DNA of 64,000 bases from Pseudomonadota bacterium (GCA_018241765.1 JAFEDD010000002.1:1-64000), one strand, 5' to 3'. Positions 43,658 through 51,986 are shown, counted from the stretch's first letter. Numbers and translations: made by a program. The notes: generated by a model not told the origin, from the sequence alone.

Positions 43658-45888
43658 CGCTGCGTCTCGCGTTCGGCTGGAAGGCACTGCACCGCTGGGT
43701 GGGCCTGCTCGCCGGTGCCGTTGCGCTGGTGCTCGCCGTCACCGGGGTGCTGCTGGCGGCGGATCCGGTGCAGCGGGCCTGGCAGTCGCCGCCGATGCCG
43801 CTGGCGACGTCGGTCGCCGCGCTGGCCGGGCGTGTCGCGCAGACGGTGCCGGGTGCGCAGGAGATCCGCCGCCTGCCCTCGGGCATGCTGGTGGTGCACG
43901 CCTTCGACGGCGATCAGGCGCGCGCGGTGCGGGTCGACCCCGCCGATGGCCGCGTGCTCGGCGGGTACGAGGCATCGCTGATGCCGCGCTGGGTGAAGAA
44001 CCTGCACCGCTCGCTGCTCCTGGGCGATGCCGGGCGTTGGGGCACGGCGCTGACGGCGCTGGCGATGCTCGCGCTGTCGGTGTCGGGGCTGGTCCTCTTG
44101 CTGCGCCGCATGGGTGGCTGGCGGCGGCTGACCGGCGCGGTGCGCGGCACGCTCGCGCAGCGCGTCCATGTGCTGATCGGCCGCGTGGCGCTGGTGGCGC
44201 TGCTGGTCAGTTCGATCAGCGCGCTCTACCTGAGCGCCGCGACGCTTGGCCTGATCGGGCGCGATGCGACCGGCGACGCGGAGATGATCTCGCGCGTGGC
44301 GCCGGGCGCGGCCGCCGTCGACCGCGCGCCTGAGCGCCTGCCGGCGCTGCAGGGCATCGCGCTCACCGATCTTCGCAAGCTGAGCTTTCCGGACGCCGCC
44401 GACCCCGAGGACGTCTGGCAGGTGGTCACCGTGGACGGCAGCGGCGGCATCGATCGCTATTCGGGGCAATGGCTCGGGTGGCAGCGCGCGAGCCTCGGGC
44501 AGCGCCTGGACGAGTGGGCGTTGCTGTTGCACAGCGGTGACGGCGCCTGGCCCTGGGCGCTTGCGCTCGCGGTGCTGGCGGCGAGCATCCCGCTGTTCTG
44601 GATCTCGGGCGTGTTCATCTGGTGGCAGGCGCGGCGCGACCGCCCGCGCTTCGAGCACAACGCGGCGGTCGCCGACGCTGATGTGCTGATCTTCGTCGCC
44701 AGTGAAGGCGGCAGCAGCTGGGGGTTCGCCGAGGCGCTGCACGGCGCGTTCGTCGCCGCCGGGCATCGCGTGCATGCCGACGCGCTCGAGCGCTTTCACG
44801 TCGGCCCGCGGGCGCGGCAGGTGCTCGTGTTGGCCGCCACCTACGGCGAGGGGCAGGCGCCGGCCCATGCGCGCGACGCGCTCGCGGTCATCGCGCGGCA
44901 GCCGGTGCGACCGATTCCGGTCACCGTGCTCGGCTTCGGCGATCGCCAGTTTCCGGCCTTTTGCGCGTTTGCCGAGGACGTCGAGCGTGTGCTGCGCGAG
45001 CGGGGCTGGCCGAGCCTCTTGCCGCTCGAGCGCGTCCATCAGCAGTCGGCGCAGCAGTTCGCGCGCTGGTGCGAAGCGTTGGCGGCGGCGCTCGGTGAGC
45101 CGTTGCAGCCGCGCTACCGGCCACGGCTGCCGGCCACCACGTCGCTCACGCTGGTGGCGCGGCAGGAGTTCGCCGCTCGTGAAGGTTCGCGCAGCGCGAT
45201 CCTGCGCTTCGCATGGCCGGCGCAGAGTCGATGGCAGCGCTGGCTCGGGCGCGGCCTGGGGCGCTTCGAGGCGGGTGACCTGATCGCCATCGTGCCGCCC
45301 GGCTCCACGGTGCCGCGCTATTACTCGCTCGCCTCCGGCAGCGCCGATGGCTTCGTCGAAATCTGTGTGCGCCATCTCCCGGGCGGACTGTGTTCGACGC
45401 ATCTGCTCGGGCTTGCGCCGGGCGACGGCGTGGACGCCTTCATCCGCGCCAACCCCGGTTTTGCATTGCCGCGGAGGCGGCGACCGGTGCTGCTGATCGG
45501 CGCCGGCACCGGCGTCGCGCCGCTCGCCGGGTTCATTCGACGCAACGAGCGGCGCGCGCCGATGCATCTGTTCTTCGGCAGCCGCGATCCGGCGAAGGAT
45601 TTCTACTTTCAGCCCGAGCTTGCGCGCTGGCGCGACGACGGGCGCGTCGCCACGGTGCGTACCGCGTTCTCAAGGGTGCCGGGCGGTGGCGGCTATGTGC
45701 AGGATGCGCTGCGCCACGATGCCGATCGCGTGCGTCAATTGCTCGCCGATGGCGCCGTCGTGCGCGTCTGCGGCAGCCGCCCCATGGCGCAGGGTGTGGC
45801 CGACGCGCTCGATGCCATCCTCGCGGGGCTGCGCTCGAGCGTGCATCAACTGAAATTGCAGGGCCGCTATGCCGAAGACGTGTTCTGA
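43654..45888 (+). CDS. PepSY-TM/flavodoxin/ferredoxin-reductase fusion
   Basis: 744-residue membrane flavoprotein. The first third is a PepSY_TM unit with four helices (WVGLLAGAVALVLAVTGVLL; TALTALAMLALSVSGLVLLL; VHVLIGRVALVALLVSSISA; WALALAVLAASIPLFWISGV) and a PepSY loop. A flavodoxin-like domain (VLIFVASEGGSSWGFAEALHGAF, about 345-490) and a CysJ/CPR-like reductase follow: RYYSLASGSADGFVEICVRH for FAD, VLLIGAGTGVAPLAGFIRRN for NAD(P)H and VCGSRPMAQGVADALDAIL. It can take electrons from cytoplasmic NAD(P)H across the membrane. The arrangement matches iron-uptake-related reductases, but the acceptor here is probably in the operon. Confidence 0.88.
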   Translation: MTLRLAFGWKALHRWVGLLAGAVALVLAVTGVLLAADPVQRAWQSPPMPLATSVAALAGRVAQTVPGAQEIRRLPSGMLVVHAFDGDQARAVRVDPADGRVLGGYEASLMPRWVKNLHRSLLLGDAGRWGTALTALAMLALSVSGLVLLLRRMGGWRRLTGAVRGTLAQRVHVLIGRVALVALLVSSISALYLSAATLGLIGRDATGDAEMISRVAPGAAAVDRAPERLPALQGIALTDLRKLSFPDAADPEDVWQVVTVDGSGGIDRYSGQWLGWQRASLGQRLDEWALLLHSGDGAWPWALALAVLAASIPLFWISGVFIWWQARRDRPRFEHNAAVADADVLIFVASEGGSSWGFAEALHGAFVAAGHRVHADALERFHVGPRARQVLVLAATYGEGQAPAHARDALAVIARQPVRPIPVTVLGFGDRQFPAFCAFAEDVERVLRERGWPSLLPLERVHQQSAQQFARWCEALAAALGEPLQPRYRPRLPATTSLTLVARQEFAAREGSRSAILRFAWPAQSRWQRWLGRGLGRFEAGDLIAIVPPGSTVPRYYSLASGSADGFVEICVRHLPGGLCSTHLLGLAPGDGVDAFIRANPGFALPRRRRPVLLIGAGTGVAPLAGFIRRNERRAPMHLFFGSRDPAKDFYFQPELARWRDDGRVATVRTAFSRVPGGGGYVQDALRHDADRVRQLLADGAVVRVCGSRPMAQGVADALDAILAGLRSSVHQLKLQGRYAEDVF

Positions 45889-46834
45889 AGTGAGCCTGCC
45901 CGCCAGCCGGCGGACGCTGCACGGCCCGACGATGGGCACGCGCTGGTCGGTCACGCTCGATGAGGCTCCCGAAGACTCGCTCGATCGCCTGCAGGCCGCG
46001 CTGTCCGGCGCGGTGGCGGAAGTCGATCACCAGATGTCGCCGTGGCGAGCGGACAGCGATCTCGTGCGCTTCAACGAGGCGCCGGTCGGCGCCTGGGTCA
46101 CGTTGCCCGAAGCGATGACGCAGGTGCTCGCCCGGGCGCTCGACGTCGCGCGCTGGAGCGATGGTGCCTTCGATCCGACCGTCGGCGCGCTGGTCGATGC
46201 CTGGGGCTTCGGCGCGGCGCGCGACACACCCGACGGCGCGGCCATCGTGGCGGCGCGCGCCGCCGCGCGGGGCGGGCCGGGACACCGCGCGCTGGAGCTC
46301 GATGTCGGCGCCCGGCGTGCGCGAAAGCTCGCGCCGTTGCAACTCGATCTCTGCGGCATCGCCAAGGGATTCGCCGTCGACCGCATGGTCGAGCGCTTGC
46401 GCGGGCACGGCATCGAGCGCGCGCTGGTCGCGCTCGACGGCGAACTGCGCGCGCTCGGCGGCCAGCGCGATGGCCACGGCTGGCCGGTGGCGGTGGAGCA
46501 ACCCGAACCCGGTCGCCGCGCCGCGCACAGCGTGCTCGAACTGCGCGACATCGCCGTCGCCACCTCGGGTGACTACCGGCGATTCTTCACCTTGCAGGGC
46601 GAGCGCATCGCGCACACGATGGACCCGCGCCGCGCCGCGCCGCTGCGCAACGAGGTGGCCGCCGTCACCGTGCTGGCGCCCGAGTGCATGAGCGCGGACG
46701 CTTGGGCCACGGCGCTCCTCGTCGTCGGCGCCGATGACGGCATGGCGCTCGCGGGGCGGCATGGCCTCGAAGCGATGTTTCTGCTGCGTAGCGACGGGGC
46801 GCTCGTGGCGCAGGGCTGCGGCGCGTTCGCCTGA
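45869..46834 (+). CDS. apbE: FAD:protein FMN transferase (ApbE)
   Basis: ApbE-type flavin transferase of 321 residues, which moves FMN from FAD onto Ser/Thr of target proteins. Family blocks: GPTMGTRWSVTL, VDHQMSPWRADSDLVRFNEA, LDVARWSDGAFDPTVGALVDAWGFG (two blocks), LDLCGIAKGFAVDRMVE, ALVALDGELRALGG, VATSGDYRRFF and IAHTMDPRRAAPL with the Mg-binding region. No signal peptide or lipobox is visible, although many ApbE proteins are exported; export may be missing or the start misread. ATG 45869 overlaps the reductase gene; a GTG at 45890, directly after the reductase stop, is also in frame. Confidence 0.9.
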   Translation: MPKTCSEVSLPASRRTLHGPTMGTRWSVTLDEAPEDSLDRLQAALSGAVAEVDHQMSPWRADSDLVRFNEAPVGAWVTLPEAMTQVLARALDVARWSDGAFDPTVGALVDAWGFGAARDTPDGAAIVAARAAARGGPGHRALELDVGARRARKLAPLQLDLCGIAKGFAVDRMVERLRGHGIERALVALDGELRALGGQRDGHGWPVAVEQPEPGRRAAHSVLELRDIAVATSGDYRRFFTLQGERIAHTMDPRRAAPLRNEVAAVTVLAPECMSADAWATALLVVGADDGMALAGRHGLEAMFLLRSDGALVAQGCGAFA

Positions 46835-46850
46835 GCGCGCGCGAACGGCA

Positions 46851-46972
46851 CATTGGCTTTTTGCGCAAACGGCGCCCATAACGGGCTTGGCGCCATGATT
46901 CGCTGATAGTCGACTTCCGGCAAATTCATGCGCCAAGCCCGTTGTACACGTCATTTCCGGGAAAAGCCGATG
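46851..46972. repeat. Interspersed palindromic repeat, copy 6
   Basis: Full-length copy behind apbE. Left arm CTTTTTGCGCAAACGGCGC then CCATAACGGGCTTGGCGCC, centre AGTCGACT (46908-46915), right arm GCGCCAAGCCCGTTGTACAC then GTCATTTCCGGGAAAAG. It ends 12 bp before operator copy B. Confidence 0.82.
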
Positions 46973-46983
46973 CGTTTTCGTCG

Positions 46984-47021
46984 ATGAACGTTCGTTGAAC
47001 ATGCGCTTCAGCATCGGTTCA
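46984..47021. promoter_or_regulatory. 38-bp composite operator, copy B
   Basis: TGAAC at 46985 and 46996 (11-bp period), six bases, then TTCAGC-N2-CGGTTCA (47007-47021). All parts and spacings equal those of copy A at 42055-42092, while the bases between differ. It lies 65 bp upstream of the small exported protein, so that gene probably belongs to the same regulon. Confidence 0.6.
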
Positions 47022-47086
47022 CGGTGCGCCGCGCACACTGGCATCGCAGTCGATTCCGGCTGCGCCCATCGACCAAGGAGCATCCC

Positions 47087-47353
47087 ATGAAAGCACTCAT
47101 CCGCATCGCTTCGATCACGCTGCTGTGCAGCGGCATCGCCACCGCCTCGTGGGCGGGCAGTCACCGCGATTCCCGCGGCGACGGCCTTCAAGCCGTCGTC
47201 CACCACGCGCAAACGGGCGAAGCCGCCCACGGCTGGCGCTACTTCACCGACCCTGCCGCGCTGCGCGCCGTGGTCATCAGCCCCGACGGTGACTACTACC
47301 TCAGCGTCGGCAAGGGGCTGCGCTGGATCGCACGGCGCCCGCTGTCGGCGTGA
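47087..47353 (+). CDS. Small exported protein of the PepSY/b561 regulon
   Basis: 88-residue protein with a clear signal peptide (LIRIASITLLCSGIATASWAG, cleavage after AWA or AWAG). The mature part of about 65 residues has no motif I recognise (DGLQAVVHHAQTGEAAHGWRY, then YYLSVGKGLRWIARRPLS). AAGGAG ten bases before the ATG is the ribosome site. The operator copy upstream ties it to the two-component system at 39.6-41.7 kb. It converges on the hypothetical gene at 47370. Confidence 0.72.
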   Translation: MKALIRIASITLLCSGIATASWAGSHRDSRGDGLQAVVHHAQTGEAAHGWRYFTDPAALRAVVISPDGDYYLSVGKGLRWIARRPLSA

Positions 47354-47369
47354 GCGGGTCGCGGCCGCG

Positions 47370-48482
47370 TCAGCGCCGCACGCGCAGCGAGCCGGCCAGT
47401 TGCGCCCAGGCGGATTGCGCCTCGGCGCCGTAGGCCTGATCGGCGCTCAGTTCGACCGTCAGCCGCGCACCCTCGGTATCGCCGACGAAGAGGGTGCGCA
47501 GCGCTTCGATGGCGGCCGCCTTCGGCGCCGGCTTGACCATGCCGAGCAGCGCGACGCCGCTGCCCTCGATCGCGCCGAAGCGCTTGAATTCGATGGCGGA
47601 CGCGCGACCGCTGAACGCGGCTTCGGCTCGCTCGCGCAGCGTCTCGGCCTGACGAGCCACCGGCTCGCCGGCGCTCGCCCGCAGCGTCACCGTGATGACC
47701 GGGCCGCCACGCTCTCGCGTCTTCGGTGCGAGTTCGACGGCGAGCTCTCCGGCCTCCTCGCGCAGCACGCGCGTGCGCAGGTAGCCTGGGTGCTCGAACG
47801 CGAGACGGGCGTGCTCGAAGCGCGTGCTGAGCGGGCTGGCGCCGATGTCGGGCGCGCGCTCGGGCGACGGGCTTGGCGCCTGCGCGGCAGGGGTTGTGCC
47901 ATTCGTGTCAGCGAGGCGCGGTGCCGCAGCGGCATCGGTGGCGGTGCCGAGGGGGGCGGAGGAGGGTTCCGGCTCGGCTCCCGGCAGTTGCAGCGACGCG
48001 CGCAGCGCGGCGGCAACGGCGTCGGTTGCGGCGTTGCGCACGGCGACGACTTCGAGGAATTCCCAGTACGAATCGCCCGCGATCAACGAGGCGAAGGTGA
48101 CTGCGGGCGAGGCGCGGGTGCCGTTGCCGGGCAGCGCGGCGCCGAGCGCGGCGTACTTGCCGTAGCGCTCGAAACGGCTGGGCGCGGTGCTGTTGAACGT
48201 GCTTTGCATGACGTGGCCCAGCGCCTCCTCATGCGTGCTCCGCAGCCACTCGGCGCGCTCGGTGGCCGCCGCGCTCGAGGCGAGCGCGGGGGCGAGCGGC
48301 TTCCGCGTCACCCACAGCTCGAACTGCTCACCACCAATCAGGCAGGCGATGGCGCGCTCCTGCGCCAGCCGACACGACGGCGGCAGATCGAAGCGTGCCT
48401 CGTGCAGCGTGACCGGCGCGGCGTTGGCGGCGATCAGCAGCGACGAGGTGAAAACGAAGGAAGCGGTGCGACGCACGAACAT
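47370..48482 (-). CDS. Hypothetical secreted protein
   Basis: 370-residue exported protein of unknown function. Signal peptide: FVRRTASFVFTSSLLIAANA. The mature protein is mostly beta-rich in two halves of similar size (FDLPPSCRLAQERAIACLIGG with a cysteine pair; then SIRFEHARLAFEHPGY-type strands and VITVTLRASAGEPVARQ), separated by a Ser/Pro/Ala linker (about residues 180-220). The two halves may be a divergent duplication. No catalytic motif. ATG 48482 gives the signal peptide; an earlier in-frame ATG nine codons upstream would add basic residues. No operon partner. Confidence 0.6.
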   Translation of the reverse strand: MFVRRTASFVFTSSLLIAANAAPVTLHEARFDLPPSCRLAQERAIACLIGGEQFELWVTRKPLAPALASSAAATERAEWLRSTHEEALGHVMQSTFNSTAPSRFERYGKYAALGAALPGNGTRASPAVTFASLIAGDSYWEFLEVVAVRNAATDAVAAALRASLQLPGAEPEPSSAPLGTATDAAAAPRLADTNGTTPAAQAPSPSPERAPDIGASPLSTRFEHARLAFEHPGYLRTRVLREEAGELAVELAPKTRERGGPVITVTLRASAGEPVARQAETLRERAEAAFSGRASAIEFKRFGAIEGSGVALLGMVKPAPKAAAIEALRTLFVGDTEGARLTVELSADQAYGAEAQSAWAQLAGSLRVRR

Positions 48483-48562
48483 GGAGGTTGCCCGGCGTGG
48501 GCGAGGCAAAACGTTGATGCGCGAACGATAGCGAAAACGTGGTGGCGCTGGCCGACGGGGCG

Positions 48563-48588
48563 CAAAAAAACGGCCGGATGACCGGCCG
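48563..48588 (-). terminator. Rho-independent terminator of rpoH
   Basis: On the minus strand: stem ACGGCCGG, loop TCAT, stem CCGGCCGT, followed by TTTTTTT (48569-48563). An 8-bp perfect GC-rich hairpin plus seven T makes this the best intrinsic terminator in the window. It lies 25 bp after the rpoH stop. Confidence 0.88.
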
Positions 48589-48612
48589 TTCGAGGTTCGC
48601 CGTCGGGGCGGG

Positions 48613-49479
48613 TCAGCCCTCGATTTCCTTGCGCATCTGCTTCATCGCCTTCGCCTCGATCTGGCGGATGCGTTCGGCCGATACGCCGTACTTGTCGGCC
48701 AGTTGCTGCAGCGTCTCTTCCTTGTCCTCGGCCAGCCAGCGACGGGTGATGATGTCGCGCGAGCGCTCGTCGAGCTTGACGAGGGCGCGCTTGAGCCCCT
48801 CGCTGTGCACGCGACCCACCTCGGCGGCCTCGACCACGCGCGCCGGATCGGCGACGTCGTCGTCGGCGGCGAGGTACGCCACCGGCGCCACGGCCTCGCT
48901 GTCCGCATCGTCCGGTGTGCCGTCCATCGCGATGTCGCGGCCAGAGAGGCGCATGTTCATCTCGAACACTTCTTCGGGCTTCACGTTCAGCTCTTTGGCG
49001 ATGCGTTTGGCCTCGGCCTGCGTGAGCGGATGCTCGCCCGTGCGCATGGCGCGCAGGTTGAAGAAGAGCTTGCGCTGCGCCTTGGTCGTGGCGACCTTGA
49101 CCAGGCGCCAGTTCTTCAGGATGTATTCGTGGATCTCGGCGCGGATCCAGTGCAGCGCGAAGCTCACCAGGCGCACGCCACGCTCGGGGTCGAAGCGGCG
49201 CACGGCCTTCATCAGCCCGACGTTGCCCTCCTGGATCAGGTCACCCTGCGGCAGCCCGTAACCCATGTAGTTGCGGCTGACGCTGACCACCAGGCGCAGA
49301 TGGCTCATGACCAGTTGCCGCGCCGAATCGACGTCCTGCAGGTATTTCCAGCGCAGCCCGAGCTCCTGCTCCTGCTCGGCGGTGAGCAGCGGATACTTGT
49401 TGACGGCCGTGACGTACTGGTCGATGGTGCCCAGCGCGGACGGAACCGGGAAGTTCAAGGTGGCGGTCGGGTTGGACAT
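48613..49479 (-). CDS. rpoH: RNA polymerase heat-shock sigma factor RpoH (sigma32)
   Basis: Sigma32, 288 residues, which directs RNA polymerase to heat-shock promoters. Region 2 reads LVMSHLRLVVSVSRNYMGYGLPQGDLIQEGNVGLMKAVRRFDPERGVRLVSFALHWIRAEIHEYILKNWRLVK (as family pattern, in blocks); the RpoH box is QRKLFFNLR; region 4 has DIITRRWLAEDKEETLQQLADKYGVSAERIRQIE. The start is the ATG giving MSNPTATLNF, nine bases after GAAGGGGAA. A perfect CIRCE operator lies 130 bp upstream, so HrcA should repress rpoH. An intrinsic terminator follows. Confidence 0.96.
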   Translation of the reverse strand: MSNPTATLNFPVPSALGTIDQYVTAVNKYPLLTAEQEQELGLRWKYLQDVDSARQLVMSHLRLVVSVSRNYMGYGLPQGDLIQEGNVGLMKAVRRFDPERGVRLVSFALHWIRAEIHEYILKNWRLVKVATTKAQRKLFFNLRAMRTGEHPLTQAEAKRIAKELNVKPEEVFEMNMRLSGRDIAMDGTPDDADSEAVAPVAYLAADDDVADPARVVEAAEVGRVHSEGLKRALVKLDERSRDIITRRWLAEDKEETLQQLADKYGVSAERIRQIEAKAMKQMRKEIEG

Positions 49480-49608
49480 GACTACGTTCCCCTTCGTTAT
49501 TGCCGTCGGCATCATTGCGCGGACGGCGCGCCGTGACTGACCCGCACGAGGGGGCGGCTGCTTCGCCGCCGGTGAGTGTCATCTCGATGCGCTTTGGTCA
49601 CCTTGATT

Positions 49609-49635
49609 TTAGCACTCAGGGCATTAGAGTGCTAA
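49609..49635 (-). promoter_or_regulatory. CIRCE operator (HrcA-binding site) upstream of rpoH
   Basis: TTAGCACTC-N9-GAGTGCTAA, a perfect match to the CIRCE consensus, 130 bp upstream of the rpoH ATG. Read on the minus strand, TTAGCA and TAAAAT (the end of the site plus the next bases) are 18 bp apart and could be the -35 and -10, so HrcA would block the promoter. hrcA itself is encoded at 19-20 kb. Confidence 0.93.
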
Positions 49636-49844
49636 CCGTTCGATTCGGTTCCCGACACGAGTGCGCCGTGTTTGCATTGATAGTGAGCGCGGGCTCACGT
49701 CGTGCCGCGCTTGCCGGAACGCAACGAAACCTCATGCCACTGAGACTCGCCACGCCGCCCCGAGTTGCCGCGATCCGTCACGGCGGTCGTCGTTTCGTCC
49801 GCTCATCGACCCGGCTCTCGCCCATGAAACCGCACCAAAATCGG

Positions 49845-49968
49845 ATATGGCTTTTCGCTGAAAAGCGCATCCATGACGGGCTTGCAGCGCAATATGGCCA
49901 AATATCGACTTCACGCCAAAACGCGCTCCAAGCCCGTCATGGATGCGCCTTTGCGGAAAAAGTTGTCA
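49845..49968. repeat. Interspersed palindromic repeat, copy 7
   Basis: Full-length copy. Left arm GGCTTTTCGCTGAAAAGCGC then ATCCATGACGGGCTTG, centre ATATCGACTT (decayed), right arm CCAAGCCCGTCATGGATGCG then CCTTTGCGGAAAAAG, ending TTGTCA. Its last bases are the stop codon of the S9 peptidase gene. Confidence 0.82.
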
Positions 49969-51981
49969 GGGTTTTTTGGCCAGATAGCGGTCCAGAAACA
50001 TCGTCTGCACCGCAAACAGATAGTCGACGTTGGACTTCTTGCTGAAGCCGTGGCCTTCGTCTTCGGCCAGCGCGTACCAGACCGGCGTGCCGCCCGCGCG
50101 CACCCGGCGCACGATCTGCTCGGCCTCCGTCCACGGAACGCGCGGGTCGTTGCGACCGTGGCAGACCAAGAGCGGCGCGCGGATGCGCTCGGCGTTGGCC
50201 AGCGGCGAGATGGCATCGAGAAACTGTCGCATGTCGGGGTCGCGCTCGTCGCCGTACTCGGCGCGTGCGAGGTCGCGGCGGTAACTCTCGGTGCCCTCGA
50301 GCAGGCTGACGAAATGGGAAATCCCCGACGAACTGACCGCGGCGGCGACGCGGTTCGGGTAGGCAGCAGCCGTCGCCAGCGCCAGAAAGCCGCCATAGCT
50401 CACGCCGGTGACCGCCACGCGCGAGGCATCGAGGTCGGGCTGCGTGGCGATCCAGTCGAGCAGCGCGCCGACGTCGCGCACGGCGTCCTCGCGCTTTTTC
50501 AGGTTGTCGGCCTCCATGAAGCGCCGCCCGAACCCGGCCGAGCCACGCACGTTGGGGTAGATCACGGCGTAGCCGCGTTCGTTGATCCAGAAGTTGGTGC
50601 GTCCGCGAAAACCCGGCCGCGCCAGCGATTCCGGCCCGCCGTGCAGCGCGATGACGACCGGGCGTCGGCCGGGGAACGCAGCGCCCGGCGGGCGATAGAT
50701 GAAGCCGCTGATCAGCATTTGGTCAAAGCTGCGCCAGACGATCGGCTCTGCCTCCACCGGCGCCTTGGCCGCCTTCGGCGCGGGCGCCGCCGCGCTCCAG
50801 CGGGTGACGCTGCCCTGTTCCGCGTTCAGCACATAGACCTCGGCCGGCGATTCGGCCGATTCGATGGACACGGCGAGGTCGCGCCCGTTGCGGTGCCAGC
50901 TCACCGCGCTGATGATGCCCGGCGGCAGTGGCGGCACCGGCTGCGCGCGCAGGTCGCCATCGTAGAGACGCAGGCGGGAGCCACCCGCCACGTTGGCGAG
51001 CGCGGCGATGCGACCGCCCGAGCGCGCCACCGACCAGCTCTCGATGTCGAAGTCGAAGTCCCGCGTCACCCACTGCCGGTCGCCGCCGTGCAGATCGACG
51101 CGCGTCAGCCGCGCCACGTCGCCATCGAAGCGGCGGCGGTACAGCCAGCGGCCCGACGCGTTTTCGAGGTCCGGTTCGTAATCGTTCAGTTCGCTGCGCC
51201 GGCCCGTGGCCATGTCGAGGAGCCACAGCTTCGCCTTGGTGCCCGAAGTCACCTCCGAGAGCACGAGGCGGTTGTCGCCGTCGAGCCAGCGCAGCACGCG
51301 CCAGCCGCCGCCGGCGAGCGAGGCGAGCTTGAAGCGTGCTTCGGGCTGCAACGGATCGATGGCGTAGATGTCCACCATCGCTGCGGCGCGGCGACCGGGC
51401 CGGTCGAGCGGCCGCGCGACGACGATCAGCTTGTCGTGGCTGCTGTTCCAGGGCCCCGGCGAATAGAGCTCGCCGTGCGGCGTCAATGCGGTTTCGATCA
51501 ACGACTTCGGGTCGAGCCGGAAGAGCTGCGTCGCCTCGTCGCCGCCCGTGTCGCGCGTGAAGAGGATGTACTCGCCCGCGCGTGGCTCGAACTGCGCGTC
51601 GCGCACCGGATCGCGCCCGTGCGTGAGCTGGCGTGCGCGGCCCAGTGGCTGGTTCAGCGCGAAGAGCTGGTTGACGTTGCCCGCGCGGCGCATCACCAGC
51701 ATCTCGGCGGCCAGCGGGTGCCACGCCACGAAGCGCGTGCCGCCAAAGTCGCCATAGGGGCTGATCTCGTGGGCGAGCGCGGCCGGCACCGGTGGCACGG
51801 CGTCGAGCCGCAGCGCGGAGGGAATGGGCGCGGGCGTGCTCGGGGCGGGTGGGTTCGTCCACATGCCGGCGCCGCCGAAGCCGCCGTGGCCACCGTTGCC
51901 GCCGGGCGCGCCGCCATGCGCGAGCGCGCCGAGCAACGACAACGCGCCGCCCGCCAGCACCGAGGGAAAAATCAGCCGCAT
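49966..51981 (-). CDS. Secreted S9-family (prolyl oligopeptidase) serine peptidase
   Basis: 671-residue exported peptidase. Signal peptide: LIFPSVLAGGALSLLGALAHG, followed by a glycine-rich stretch. A beta-propeller (WHPLAAEMLVMRRAGNVNQLF, YILFTRDTGGDEATQLFRLD, LWLLDMATGRRSELNDYEPD) leads to the catalytic domain: PVVIALHGGPES, NERGYAVIYPNVRGSAGFG, nucleophile in VAVTGVSYGGFLALA, aspartate in LLVCHGRNDPRVPWTEAEQ and histidine in EDEGHGFSKKSN. Acts on peptides in the periplasm or outside. The stop codon lies inside palindromic repeat copy 7. It is divergent from mutL with a 12-bp gap. Confidence 0.92.
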   Translation of the reverse strand: MRLIFPSVLAGGALSLLGALAHGGAPGGNGGHGGFGGAGMWTNPPAPSTPAPIPSALRLDAVPPVPAALAHEISPYGDFGGTRFVAWHPLAAEMLVMRRAGNVNQLFALNQPLGRARQLTHGRDPVRDAQFEPRAGEYILFTRDTGGDEATQLFRLDPKSLIETALTPHGELYSPGPWNSSHDKLIVVARPLDRPGRRAAAMVDIYAIDPLQPEARFKLASLAGGGWRVLRWLDGDNRLVLSEVTSGTKAKLWLLDMATGRRSELNDYEPDLENASGRWLYRRRFDGDVARLTRVDLHGGDRQWVTRDFDFDIESWSVARSGGRIAALANVAGGSRLRLYDGDLRAQPVPPLPPGIISAVSWHRNGRDLAVSIESAESPAEVYVLNAEQGSVTRWSAAAPAPKAAKAPVEAEPIVWRSFDQMLISGFIYRPPGAAFPGRRPVVIALHGGPESLARPGFRGRTNFWINERGYAVIYPNVRGSAGFGRRFMEADNLKKREDAVRDVGALLDWIATQPDLDASRVAVTGVSYGGFLALATAAAYPNRVAAAVSSSGISHFVSLLEGTESYRRDLARAEYGDERDPDMRQFLDAISPLANAERIRAPLLVCHGRNDPRVPWTEAEQIVRRVRAGGTPVWYALAEDEGHGFSKKSNVDYLFAVQTMFLDRYLAKKP

Positions 51982-51986
51982 AGAAT
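51981..51986 (+). promoter_or_regulatory. -10-like hexamer of mutL (leaderless-type)
   Basis: TAGAAT ends seven bases before the GTG at 51994, so transcription would begin at or beside that codon. This spacing is the main support for the GTG as the mutL start. Confidence 0.4.

Noticed and set aside
47154-47205. REP-like sequence (CTTCAAGCCGTCG) inside the small exported protein gene
   Set aside because: Only part of one stem matches and the GTAG head is missing; it is coding sequence.
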